Assembly (NCBI GenBank): GCA_963978905.1
Contig: OZ022259.1
Span: 24,526,068-24,590,067 of the forward strand
Reading direction: 5' to 3'
Length of the DNA: 64,000 nucleotides
Source: Trichostrongylus colubriformis
Lineage: Eukaryota; Nematoda; Chromadorea; Rhabditida; Trichostrongylidae
The notes beneath the pieces are model-generated. The model was given only the letters and a program-made list of their open reading frames with translations. It did not search any database and was not told the origin of the DNA. This document shows, piece after piece, positions 1 through 9,913 of this stretch (position 1 is its first letter; every line of letters begins with the position of its first letter). The translations under genes were made by a program, and so were the position numbers.

Positions 1-160
1 GCTCCCCAAATTCTGAGCCGAGTGGGCGGGGCCTCCGAGTAAAAGCCTCGTCCGGTCGTCCGCTGCGGTTGGAAACGAAGAGTGGGACTGCTAACGTAGC
101 ACTCTGTTCCTACAATGCGTCTCCGACCACGGCGGTCGACGGGATGGGCACTTGCATAAG
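1..160. repeat. Copy of a GC-rich repeat, cut by the left edge
   Basis: The first ~160 bases match the core of the inverted-repeat element at 17740-17900: both carry CCTCCGAGTAAAAGCCTCGT, a CGGTTGGAAACG block and an ACAATGCGTCTCCGACC block in the same order. The copy is truncated by the window edge, so its termini cannot be checked. It lies beside or inside the minus-strand gene that starts at 627. The open frames through it are repeat artefacts. Confidence 0.6.
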
Positions 161-490
161 AGTAAACGAGAAAAAGAAAATAATAGAATAATGAGCAATA
201 CAAAGATTAAAGATACTGTTAAAGACTGTGTGTGAGTAGCAATGCACAAGCATGTAAGGAGTAACTCACGAGCTAAAGACACAATAAATTTTAAAAAAAT
301 CTATAGAAAACAAAACGTTTGCAAAACAAAAAAAACAAGGAAAGGAAAAAGCGCGTAAAAAGGAACGGTTTCAAGCAATTTACACTAGAGAAAACATCCA
401 TTTTCTATCCCGGCTTTTAGTATCAGATGAAATAAGCTTAAAGAAGTAAAGAATAAATAAAAGTGAGGAAAGAAAATTTCAGAAACGTAC

Positions 491-627
491 CTCGGGTTGC
501 AGAAAAAGTTTAGATCTTTCGGAAAATGATTTGAAATCACCAGTATATCCTTTTCGTAGTGTTCACCGTTCTCGTCATCGTCGTCATAAAGTGGCGCTTC
601 AAGGGGACCTGTTTCAACAGAATTCAT
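491..627 (-). CDS. First coding exon of an unidentified minus-strand gene (partial)
   Basis: Read on the minus strand, an ATG at 627-625 opens 45 codons followed by a strong donor (AG|GTACGT, donor bases 490-485). The peptide starts MNSVETGPLEAPLYDDDDEN and continues with a run ending NFFCNPR. It is acidic and has no signal peptide. No phase-compatible acceptor was found between 1 and 485, so the remaining exons probably lie off the left edge. A further in-frame ATG exists upstream at about 663. I chose 627 because the sequence after it looks more coding. I recognise no family. Confidence 0.4.
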
Positions 628-794
628 TGTATTAATGTTCTCGGAGCAACATATCCAATTCATTCGAGAACTTGTCAAAGTGCAAGCATAAGATTACATG
701 GTGGGGCCTTATGTAGGGCACTGCTTCACTAGCCGCTTCAACTGTGTTGCAAAACCTTGAAGGACTGCTCGGATCCACTACGACGAGTAGTTTA

Positions 795-930
795 GGCCGT
801 TATCATACTTTGCGGTGCTGGCTGCAGGGCGTGGCTGGTTGTCTTTGTGTATCCGCCTGTGCCACTCTGCCTCGCTGCCTGCGAACGCATCCACGCCCTG
901 CTGGCGTAAAGTATGAGCGCGGTCAACGGG
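795..930. repeat. Short GC-rich MITE, family A
   Basis: The ends are inverted: TATCATACTTTGCG on the left and GTAAAGTATGAGCG on the right. The inside resembles the copies at 29318-29480, 51800-51965 and 57055-57232, sharing an 'acaagcagcgaggcagagtggc'-like block, here in the opposite orientation. The size and terminal inverted repeats suggest a non-autonomous DNA transposon. No protein is encoded. Confidence 0.6.
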
Positions 931-942
931 TGTGAGCTTGCC

Positions 943-2400
943 GATTGTAAAATATACACTCGACGTAAAATATACGCGCAGATTAACACATCAGTGATGC
1001 TTAGATGTTAAACACTGCTCAACATTCTACAGGATGCCCCTCTCTGCGATGCATCGTCGCCCTTTGAAAGAGCTCACTGTAGCAATGACCTAATAGACCC
1101 GACCTTCCCTGTCGCCTTGTGAGCAACAGGCATGTTCGCGTCTATGTGCAGTCCTGATGTGATTGTACACTTCGAAAGGACGTCGAGTGCGTGGCGCATA
1201 CTCGGGCAAATAACCAGTGAAAGTAGGGAACAACCGGAAGGTGCACGCATTCCACATGATCGGACAAGACTAAAATGGATGAGAAGTGATATGGTTAGCA
1301 ATGCTACTGATAGCGAACAGTATAAAAGGGACAGACTGGGGTTTGCATCATTTCGGCTGTCATCCGCCATAATCATTGTACTTCTGGTGTGTTTCCTGTC
1401 TGAGCTCGAGGCGTATTCACGCAATCAACAAGCAGAGGGTCCACCTGAATTTACGCCCGAAAGTTTGTTGTCACGTTCCCAAGCACTTTAGCCAGTAGTA
1501 CTTATCGTATTGCAGGTGATGGTTTCCTGGACCAACTGGCAAAGGACATGTATGGTTACAGCGTCGAGGAGATGCGAAAATGAAGGCGGTGTGGTGACAG
1601 CGATAGCAAAGGGATGCACCAGCGTCTTTCGTAGAGTGAATAATTTTAGTTACTGTATGGCACGCGTCCATATACCGACGAGATGCTGACCACGATGAAA
1701 AAAAGTGGACGAGACTAAAGGCTCCCCAAAATTGTATGAAGCTTCTATAAAAGTGAGTTTGAAAGGTTTAAAACCATGAAATGCAGAAGTTACCTTCCGG
1801 GTTCAATCTTTCTGGGAAGTATAGTTCGCATGTGTTTCTATATTCGACGAATCGAAAAATAAGGTTGAAGCGTATTGTTCCAGGCGATCGGTGCTTTCCA
1901 TGCTCTATTTCATGATAAAGCAAGAAAAACAAAAGGGGAATTGGAATTGACGGTTAAGAGAAAGTGGGTTGACTCTACCCTACGATGATTGCGGAAAATG
2001 CCACTGATTATTGCATTGACAATCGTATGGTTTCAGCTTGACGGAAATCTGGTGGCATCTATCTGAGGAGGAAAAAAAGCTGTGGAAGGAGAAATTCCCC
2101 TATGCCGCCCACATTGAAAAGCTAGCGAATAACCGACACAAGGTGGTTACGGTACCATGAATAAATTTTGTGTTCTGGACTGTGCTCAGCGCTCAAAGAG
2201 AATAGTTTCTGTGGTTATCAAAAGACACACAGCTAACATGAGACCACATCAGTAGTTGATCAGCTGCAAAAAGATTATAAACCGAAAAGAATAGTATTTC
2301 AGTGCAAAACACGACTTCCCACTAAGCTCTGAATTCACGAATCAGGTGCTGACCAGGCAATGAGGGGAGGGGCCTTATCAAAACTTGCACACGTAACGCA
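943..2400 (+). repeat. Dispersed 1.6-kb unit, copy 1 (carries a small gene)
   Basis: From AAAATATACACTCGA onward this stretch aligns, with many substitutions and small indels, to 9914-11390. The similarity continues past 2400 to about 2580 (against 11370-11580). It covers the small gene at 1279-1583 and about 800 bases of non-coding sequence after it (GAAATGCAGAAGTTACC, GTGGGTTGACTCTACCCTA, CTTCCCACTAA blocks). No terminal inverted repeats or transposase were seen. It may be a segmental duplication or a passenger-carrying element. Confidence 0.75.
1279..1583 (+). CDS. Small single-pass membrane protein, paralogue 1 (83 aa)
   Basis: Two-exon model: 1279-1462 and 1516-1583. The 53-base intron starts GTTTGT, ends TTGCAG and is phase 1. 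The protein starts MRSDMVSNATDSEQYKRDR, has one hydrophobic helix at about residues 20-41, then a polar segment and a tail containing DGFLDQLAKDMYGYSVEEM. There is no cleavable signal, so it is probably an anchored single-pass protein. The paralogue at 10249-10604 has the same exon structure, intron position and phase, and its changes keep the helix hydrophobic and the tail acidic. A short upstream ATG frame (ATGGATGAGAAGTGA) overlaps the start codon. The tail is shorter than in the paralogue because of an earlier stop. Family and function are unknown. Confidence 0.6.
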
Positions 2401-2733
2401 TTGTTCATAGGCGATCGCGCGACCGACGAAATGACGCGATCCGCGCGTTCAGACGAAAAGGATAAGATATTCATCGATCAGGAGAATGATCTGTATCTTG
2501 ATATGTATCGATATGAATCTTTCCCCTCGCGCGAACGCCTGAATCACTCTATCGATGTGTATCATTTTGCTTCTGCCATGATGCTTGAATCGAAAAGACT
2601 TCGAGTGCGTGGCGCATCTCCAGGGGAACGATGACAAAATTCGGAAACCACCGAAACGTGCATGCATTTGACATGATCGGACAGGACTAAAATGAATGAG
2701 AAATGATATGGATAGCTGCGAGTGATAGCGAAC
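2401..2733 (+). repeat. End of 1.6-kb unit copy 1 plus a third partial copy
   Basis: 2401-2580 matches 11370-11580 (GCGATCGCGCGACCGACGAA and ATCAGGAGAATGATCTGTAT). From about 2584 the sequence switches to a second version of the region upstream of the small gene: GACTTCGAGTGCGTGGCGCAT, then a TGATCGGACAGGACTAAAATG block and GATATGGATAGC, equivalent to 1163-1315 and 10143-10290. It stops at about 2733, where the LINE begins. This third copy therefore ends inside the small gene's first exon. Confidence 0.6.
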
Positions 2734-2737
2734 CACA

Positions 2738-3259
2738 ATGCAGCATAGTTGGTTCATTGAAAAAATGGTTCAGGCCCTAATTGTAAAATTGCCGCAGGAA
2801 GTATCGGACAGTGTGGAAGCAGACAAAAGGGGCCGTAGCATTGTGCTCTCCGGTATCCCTGAGTCTTCGGGAGATATCCCACCGTCCTCTAGGCAGCGCG
2901 ACCTGGAATCAAAGGTAACGGATATCTTGGACATATTAAATGTGGAGTGTAGGCCTGTTGAGGTTTACCGCATGGGTAGAGTCAATAGTGCCACTCCAAG
3001 ACTTGTCAAACTAGTGTTGCCTTCCAGAACACATTGGTCCATAGCCCTATCTAACTCTTATAAGCTTAGACATTCAAGCTTCGCTAATGTCTATGTGAGG
3101 AAGAGTATGACGACGGAGGAGCGCAAACGGGAGTACGATCTCAGACAAGAGTGTAGGGAGCGCAATAAAACATGTAATGGGCGCATATGGGTTGTCTACC
3201 GCGGCGAACTTAGACGTGTCGAAGAGCTTCCCAACCGTCGCTCTACGGGAAACGTCTAA
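2738..3259 (+). CDS. LINE ORF1-like protein (173 aa)
   Basis: The open frame encodes a basic protein with IVLSGIPES followed by a VEVYRMGR motif and a region rich in Arg and Lys (EERKREYDLRQECRERN). This matches the RRM-like nucleic-acid-binding ORF1 of vertebrate and nematode LINEs, which binds element RNA. ORF1 proteins are usually longer, so the N terminus is probably missing by 5' truncation at insertion. It ends 23 bases before ORF2, as expected for a bicistronic element. The first ATG is used by default. Confidence 0.65.
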   Translation: MQHSWFIEKMVQALIVKLPQEVSDSVEADKRGRSIVLSGIPESSGDIPPSSRQRDLESKVTDILDILNVECRPVEVYRMGRVNSATPRLVKLVLPSRTHWSIALSNSYKLRHSSFANVYVRKSMTTEERKREYDLRQECRERNKTCNGRIWVVYRGELRRVEELPNRRSTGNV

Positions 3260-3282
3260 GTTGGCATGGTAATTCTACTCGG

Positions 3283-6125
3283 ATGAAATGTTTTATGTTC
3301 AATTCGCGTAGCTTGACTAATAAGATCCACCACCTTCAGTATTTCCTGGAATGTCTAAAGCCAGATTTACTTTTCATCACGGAGACCTGGCTGTCTCCGA
3401 ATATTCGTGATCAGGAAATCGTTTCTGGTTGCCCTTACACAATATTTCGTTCTGACCGCAAGAGTAAAAGAGGTGGGGGTGTGTGTTGTCTAGCGAAAGA
3501 TTTTATCAACCTGGTTACAGTTTCGTCGCCCTCTTGTCTGAGATCGAACGTGCTTTGCTTAGACTGTTTCGATCCCCGGTCGTCTTCACCCTTAAGGATG
3601 ATTCCTGTCTACAGACCTCCCAGTTCCACTGCCACTGATGATGAAACCTTGATTGACTTCCTGCTAGAACTTTGCCTAACTAATAGGACATTACTAGTTT
3701 TGGGAGACTTCAACCTTGATATCGATTGGATCACGTATACTGCTAGAAACGCTGTCTCTAAGAAATTTTTGGAATTGTTTAAATGCTGTTCCTTAAATCA
3801 GCATGTCTTGAAACCGACTAGGGCTAACTCGACCTTGGACATCATACTCGCCTCTGCTCCTATTATTAGTGAAATCTCGATACTCCCACCGTTCTCCTCA
3901 TCCGATCATAATATCATTTCGTTTAAATTTCAAATACCTTCGCGAACGTCTCTAGAAATTCCATTTCCAGATTTCAAAAGAGCAGACTATAGTACTCTAT
4001 CCGCGTATCTGTCTTCCATTGACTGGTGGAAAATCTTTGAGGGTTTCCACTCAATGGATGACTTGTATAAAAGGTTCTGTCGTGTTATATATTCTGGAAT
4101 GGCGATGTGCGTCCCCTTACATTTCCAGAAAAGATCGAAGAAGCGTTATCCGAAACACATTTCTAACTTGATGAATCAAAAAGCTCGTTTATTTGAGAGG
4201 TTTCATGATCCTCTGTCACATCCTGAGTACAAAAAGATATGCTTGGAGTTAGATCACCATCTAAGGAGATATTTGGCTAATAGAGAAAAAAGCGCTCTAG
4301 TGAGATCTGATACTCTAATAGAGAAAAAAGCGCTCTAGTGAGATCTGATACTAAGTCTGTCTTCTCTCTAGTTCGTAGCAAAATGAAATCATATTCCAAA
4401 ATTCCTGTGCTTTTGGATGAAGATGGCACCAAATATGCGAGCGATGGTGATAAAGCCGAAGCTTTAGCCAAATATTTCACTTCAGTTTTTAACTCCGACA
4501 ATAGTTTTGGACGAATTCACAGTGCTATTCCCTGTCCCCAGTATAACGTTACCTTCCAACCAGAGGACGTTTTGTCGGTTTTAAAGTCGTTGAAGAATTC
4601 CGTGTCCGCGAGTTTTGATGGTGTCCCACAGATTGTTTACAAGAGGTGTGCTTTTGCTCTTTACAAACCATTATCGATGATGTTTAATATTTCCTTTTTC
4701 TATGGAGAAGTTCCCTCACTTTGGAGGAAAGCCATTGTTACTGCCATACCAAAAGCCAAGAATGCTTGTATCCTTTCTGCCTTCAGGCCCATCAGTATCA
4801 CACCCACCCCTGTCAAAGTTATGGAAAGACTTATCAGGGATAGATTAATAAGTTGGTTGTCCGCAAGCAACCTTGTACCGATAGAGCAGCACGGCTTTAC
4901 TGCTGGAGCCTCCACGGTAGCCCAGCTGGCCGACTGTTTCTATGACTGGAATCTTGCCTTGAGTAAAGGAAACTTTGTAGACGTCATCTATTTCGATCTC
5001 TCCAAGGCTTTTGACAAAGTCAATCATCGAAAACTGCTCACAAAACTTGTCGAACTTGGCATCGACTCAAGTTTACTGACATGGATTCAATCGTATTTGA
5101 GTGACCGAGAGATATGCGTCAAAGTTGAAAATTCGTTCTCTAAGTGCTATGCTTGTCCGAGTGGTGTGCCTCAAGGAGGTGTATTGTCACCCATTCTATT
5201 CTTAGCTTACACGTATGATTTACCCTTTAGGCTGAAAACGCACCCCTCAATTAAAATACAAATGTACGCTGACGATATCAAAATTTATGGGACTTATGAT
5301 TACAATAACCGTGACGAGGTACACTCAGCTCTTACCCTGTCTATCTCGCGTATGGTGGACTGGGCTACAGCTAACGAAATACCTGTGAATTTAGCCAAAA
5401 CATCACTACTCCACATCGGAAATGGCTTAAATATGGAATACGAATTCAACGGCTACGTTCTTCGATCTTTCGAGGAGATAAGAGATCTAGGAATTCTTTT
5501 CAAGAAGGATTTGAAATTCGACATTCACATCGAGGCGGTGGTGAAAAGGGCGTTTGCAGCTCTTTTCGTCATCTTTAGAAACGTTCGCTCTAATGAGGTT
5601 TCCATTTATCTCAGATTATACAAGGCATATGTGATTCCAATACTGGAGTATGCGTCACAGATTTGGAGTCCGTTTACCAAAAGATATCAGGCCAAAATAG
5701 AAAAAGTTCAACAAGTTTTTACCAAAGTGCTACATCGTAAGATTTCTCCAAACTCCAACGATCGAGGCCCAACTCCATGTTATCGCGAAAGACTGGGACT
5801 TTTCAATCTCAAAAGCTTGCTGTATCGAAGAGTATTTCATGATGTCATCTTTTGTTTCAAAGTATTAAAAAACGAGACCAAATTGAAAGCCTCTAAATAT
5901 TGGATTTTCAAGCCTTGCAGGGGGCGTACTAGTTTTCTGGGCATTGACAACACCTATGTGACTGGAAGGCAACACCGTATGGTTTATAACTCCCTATTTT
6001 TCCGGGGAGCTAGATGGCTTAATATGCTACCATCGGATATATTGAATGCATCCAGTGTATCCCTGTTCAGGGAAAGGTTGAAGCGGATTGATCTTCTATC
6101 TGTTCTTAATATTACAGATTATTGA
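3283..6125 (+). pseudogene. LINE ORF2: endonuclease and reverse transcriptase, frameshifted
   Basis: 3283-4338 encodes an endonuclease/exonuclease/phosphatase domain: ITETWLSP (active-site Glu), VLGDFNLDI (metal-binding Asp/Asn) and SSDHNIISF (catalytic Asp-His). 4338-6125 encodes the reverse transcriptase: FRPISITPTPVKVMERL, the IYFDLSKAFDKV motif A, GVPQGGVLSPILF, and the YADD motif at 5265-5276. The two parts are in different frames because a 38-base segment (4277-4314) is repeated exactly at 4315-4352. Removing one copy would give a single frame, so the break looks recent. The rest of ORF2 is free of stops. The copy is probably inactive as it stands. Confidence 0.8.
4277..4352 (+). repeat. 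Perfect 38-bp tandem duplication inside LINE ORF2
   Basis: Two identical 38-base units, 4277-4314 and 4315-4352, each beginning CTAATAGAGAAAAAAGCGCT. Since 38 is not a multiple of three, the duplication splits ORF2 into two frames. Identity between units implies a recent slippage or repair event, or an assembly artefact. Confidence 0.95.
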
Positions 6126-7364
6126 GTCCCCAACGTTGATTTTCAACAGCTCGTTGGTGTCTTCTTCAGTCCGTTATAGATAGACGCTGTTGAACAGGAA
6201 TGTAAAGTCTAAATGCAATGTTCTGCCGCAGAGGATTTGGTTCCTTACGTTCTTTTTTTATAGAAGTTACCAATTATCAATTGATTGGCTACTTAATTAC
6301 AGCAGAACGGCTTCACGAAACTAGATAACATGCATGTTTCGGTCTTTCCTTCCACAGCTCAATATGGTCCGTATTCGTATTTGTGCATGCTGCGGATTAT
6401 CACTTGTAACGCTTGCGCCATGGACGGCCTGTCATCAGCAACCGATTACACTTCCTCTCATGGAACCTTCCAGCTTCTATTTCCCTTCCTTATTCAGGGT
6501 TATATGGTGTTATGCATGCGAGTTGATCAAGCTGATTTATGTTGGTTTATGTCTGAGCTCTAGCTTTCTCTGAAAATGGTTTCTTAGAAATATCCGCGGT
6601 CAGCGTCTGGGTTTTCTTTTCTTTTCTTATTATTTTCCTATTACTTCAAAGTTGTACTAACGATATCACGCTTTCCAATTGGTCGTTGCTAACAGTTATT
6701 GGCATGTTCATTGCACTGGTCTGGTCATGAAGACCCTCGCCTCTAGCCGCCTTGTTTTTCTTTCACTTTTGTTGTTCGGCACATGTAATTAAGCCTATAC
6801 TACAATATAAGTAGCGTGTTCCTGGGAGATGCGTATATTTACTGAGTAATGGGACCCTCATCCCCCTTCTGAACATGCCCTTCGCTCCTGACGTCCACGA
6901 GTCTGAGTATCCAGCTTTTACCTGGTCTGTCTGTTCCACGAGGGCTGTCGGTATACACGTGTTTCGGAGTTCAGACAAACTCCCATGACCCCCTATGGTG
7001 GCGTAAGGGCACCATTGCCGACTGGTGCAGGTATAGGACTTGGATCCTACTCGTGTTACGTCTGGTTCGAAAGGAGGACCTGTTTCCCATTGAGCAGTAT
7101 CCTCATGTTTTTTTTTTCGGTTATTGAGTTCTGCCCTGATCCAATGGTTAAACGACTAGAGACTATGTACTTTATTTTTTTTTGCACAGAATGGGCGTTG
7201 TCTTCGTGACCAACCTTACTTTTTTGTTGCTTGGATTATCTTTCTTTTTCCTGTTCTCTGGCGTGTCTTCTGGCGCATACAAATAAATAAATAAATAAAT
7301 AGTGATCGACTGAAAAAATACCTGACAAGGAAAAGATAGGCGGCGGTCGATTTGCGTACTGACG

Positions 7365-7445
7365 CCGCCCCCCGTTGGGAATCGCAACCCGTGACCTCTC
7401 GAACTTGAGTCTTAGCTCATAACCACTTGGTTATCGAAGCACACA
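7365..7445 (-). other. tRNA-like sequence, probably SINE-derived
   Basis: On the minus strand a TAACCAAGTGGTTATGAGC stretch resembles a pol III A box and GGGTTGCGATTCCC resembles a B box. The spacing is roughly tRNA-like. I cannot fold a clean acceptor stem or assign an anticodon, so this is more likely a degenerate tRNA-derived repeat than a functional tRNA gene. Confidence 0.3.
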
Positions 7446-7586
7446 TGTGCACGTGCCTATCGCATATAGCTGAGTTTCTTCTCTTTCAACGGACGCACAG
7501 CAGATATGGAATGCAGATTGGTGAATGGCATGCCGAGCCCTATCATCGGTATAAACCCCATTTCAAAGCGAGGGGAAAGAGGGGTG

Positions 7587-7845
7587 AGGGCCGACTGGTC
7601 GAGTTTTGGCCTAGCGGCGTCGCACTTGCGGCTCCGTCAGTACGGTTTGAATTTCCGGTCAAGACGCAATGGGCTGGTACCGTAAGAGACCTTTGAAGAT
7701 CGCAAGCTGAAGGCTTCGGGAGTTAGTCTATCTTCAAAGGTCCCTCACGGTACCAGCTCATTGCGTCTTGCGCGGAATTCCAAATGACTCGCACTCACTG
7801 CAGGCGGCCACGCGAAAATCCGACCAATCGACCCCACCCGGAAAG
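7587..7845. mobile_element. Long-hairpin MITE
   Basis: The left arm (CGGTCAAGACGCAATGGGC, then GGTACCGTAAGAGACCTTTGA) is the inverse complement of the right arm (TCAAAGGTCCCTCACGGTAC, then CAGCTCATTGCGTCTTGCGC). The arms extend outward through GGCGTCGCACTTGCGGC and its counterpart. The loop is short. A second copy with the same arms lies at 46222-46490. The open frames here arise from the hairpin. Confidence 0.75.
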
Positions 7846-7849
7846 AGTG

Positions 7850-9900
7850 TCCACCATTACTCCGCAATCTGCCATAATTACCTCTGAGACCGCTCTCATA
7901 CTTTGCGGCACCAGCGACGGCGGCAAGATCCACCAGCGACGGTGGCAAGATCATATGCCAGTCCACGGCGGTACTCTGGCGCGCCCTCTGTCGAGACGCC
8001 CTACCAAACCATACTACAGTACGATAATCGTGACGAGAATTCGAATCTCGATACGGCTTGGAGATAGCTGGCCTTTCGGCAACATGCTTCCCGCCGCGGG
8101 GTCAGGAATGTGTAGAATTATGTCGACTTTTCGCGCGGGCGCGCGTTACGAGCGGCGCAGCGGGTGCGGGTTGATTTCTTCGCGTGTTATTGCGTACATT
8201 GCGCACCCTCCCTTTGAATTTCGACGCCGGAACTGATTATTTTTTGGTTAGTACTGTTATAATATAATGTTACTGCTTCTTTTTTGTTTTTTGTGTTACT
8301 AGGCTTTGTAGGGTATAAAAGTTATTATTTTCAGATAATGGTGGGTGTCAAGTCAAGCGTTTCTTCTCGCTATTTCTTTGAAGGGCTCCAAAGGTATCAT
8401 CGATTTGCGTCCTGAGCGGAAATGCAATCGACTTCGGCAAGTCGTACTGGTGGCGCGGCGAGTGCGACACCGCAAAGCGAAACTTGACATAAGTCTATAC
8501 ACCCCGCTTCGGGCATCAAACGGAAGAATACGCGACACTTTCGAAGCCTCCCCTGAAAAGGCTTGGACAAATATGCGAGAGCCCAGACGGCAGAGGACTA
8601 TAACTGCAAGAACTAATGCTGCCGGGAAGGTCAGTCATCTCCCAAGCATCCCCCCACCCATTCGCACGGGCTCTCGCCACGATCATCATACTGTGGTAAT
8701 GTTCGGTCGAGCGTTATAAACAGAGCACGTCGCAATAGTGGCAGCGGCAGGCACCGATAACCCGCTGTCGTCTCAATGTATGAAAGCAGTCCGAGGAAGT
8801 CATCAAGAGGCCGGCGATGCTATCGCAATTAGGGGAGGGGCATTCCATTGCAGGTGCATTGTCGCCGTTCGGCTGGGCGGTCGCTCTCCTAACCACTAGA
8901 ACAACAGCATCGTGGTTCCGGGTCTCCGGACCCCGTGCCACCCGGCTGCTGTGCCCGCGGGCTGTCACTGTCCACGTGGACTTCCCCTGAAACCATACTG
9001 TTTTCCTCACTGTATGGCCGCCGCTCCCCGAAGTTATAGGCTCTATCCTTCTATCCTGTAGACTACCCCAGGTACGACAGCAAGTACAATGATCACGACA
9101 ACTATATTTATTATCTACACAACTATTCACAATAGACGACCTACTCTCATCGTTCTGTCGAATCTCAAGCCCGACCGTGCTTCATCCTTAAGGGTCGACT
9201 GAAGGAATTATGGCGGTAAGCGGTAATCCTGCACCCTGCAAGCTCTCTTCTCGCCGCCTGCAGCCGTCCACGACCTCGGCTATAGCGGACATGAGAACCA
9301 CCGCTCAACCAAGCCGACTGCAGTGCACCCGACCGCACCGCGTCCTGACGGCCTGCAGAGCGCGAGAGTCAAGCTCTCGCTCTCAACAGTCCGGCCCGGG
9401 ATCCTCGCGGCTGACATCCGGTGCCCATCTCCTCTCGGAGGGGAAGGTGTAAGCACCGAATGGGGGTGTGTGCACTCATGACAGGAAATTCCCATCGCGG
9501 CGTCGCACTCGCGGCGCCATCAGCGCAACTTGCCGAATCGATTGCCCTTGAGAGCCCGGCAGAGCGTGGCCGCGTAACCTTTGCAATTCCACACATGCCT
9601 CACTGCCTCCTGCACCCATGCCACCCTGCCTCCTCCACCACTGCCACACTGCCTCGCTTGAAGGCTGCCATGTCCTGCCACTGGCACTCGCACCCGTCGA
9701 GCCGCTCGCCGTGAGCTGCCACGCGATTTTCCTTCATATTTGCACACACCCACCGAATGGCAGCGCAGCGGCGACCTCTTTTACAGAGCCACGACTGGGG
9801 GCAAGGCCAAGCGCGCGGTGCGTCCACAGGGACAATCGCGAACCGTGACACGCATTATTTTGTCTGCTCTCTGGGAGGAAATAGGAACCATCACTCGTTC
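7850..9900. other. Gene-free stretch of degraded GC-rich repeats
   Basis: 7889-8050 resembles the TIR-type MITE family of 11935-12125 and 33360-33585 (CTCATACTTTGCGGCACC, then the CCAACCATAC-type core) but is badly eroded. 8560-8640 resembles 56435-56500. 8885-8945 contains a tRNA A-box-like TAGTGGTTAGGAGAGCG on the minus strand. 9460-9850 is low-complexity GC-rich sequence with GCCACCCTGCCTCC-like blocks related to MITE family A. The several 70-140 codon frames overlap each other on both strands and show no recognisable domain, so I do not call genes. Confidence 0.5.
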
Positions 9901-9913
9901 AATGGGTTATTGA

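Larger units (their letters stand above)
2738..7301 (+). mobile_element. CR1-like non-LTR retrotransposon, near complete
   Basis: The order is an ORF1-type protein, an endonuclease/reverse transcriptase ORF2, and a 3' region of about 1.2 kb ending in an (AAAT)n tail at 7281-7301. ORF2 has an apurinic-type endonuclease at its N terminus and a reverse transcriptase with a YADD catalytic motif, the layout of CR1/L2-type LINEs. The 5' end is placed where the unique coding begins and may be truncated. ORF2 is broken by a 38-base duplication. The 3' boundary is inferred from the tail. I could not pair target-site duplications. Confidence 0.8.

Noticed and set aside
385..490. Extension of the first minus-strand exon past the donor into 385
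   Set aside because: Sequence after AG|GTACGT becomes Phe/Leu/Tyr-rich and non-coding in character, fitting intron.
7784..9851. Several plus- and minus-strand frames of 70-150 codons
   Set aside because: They overlap one another on both strands in GC-rich MITE debris, lack splice partners and show no domains.
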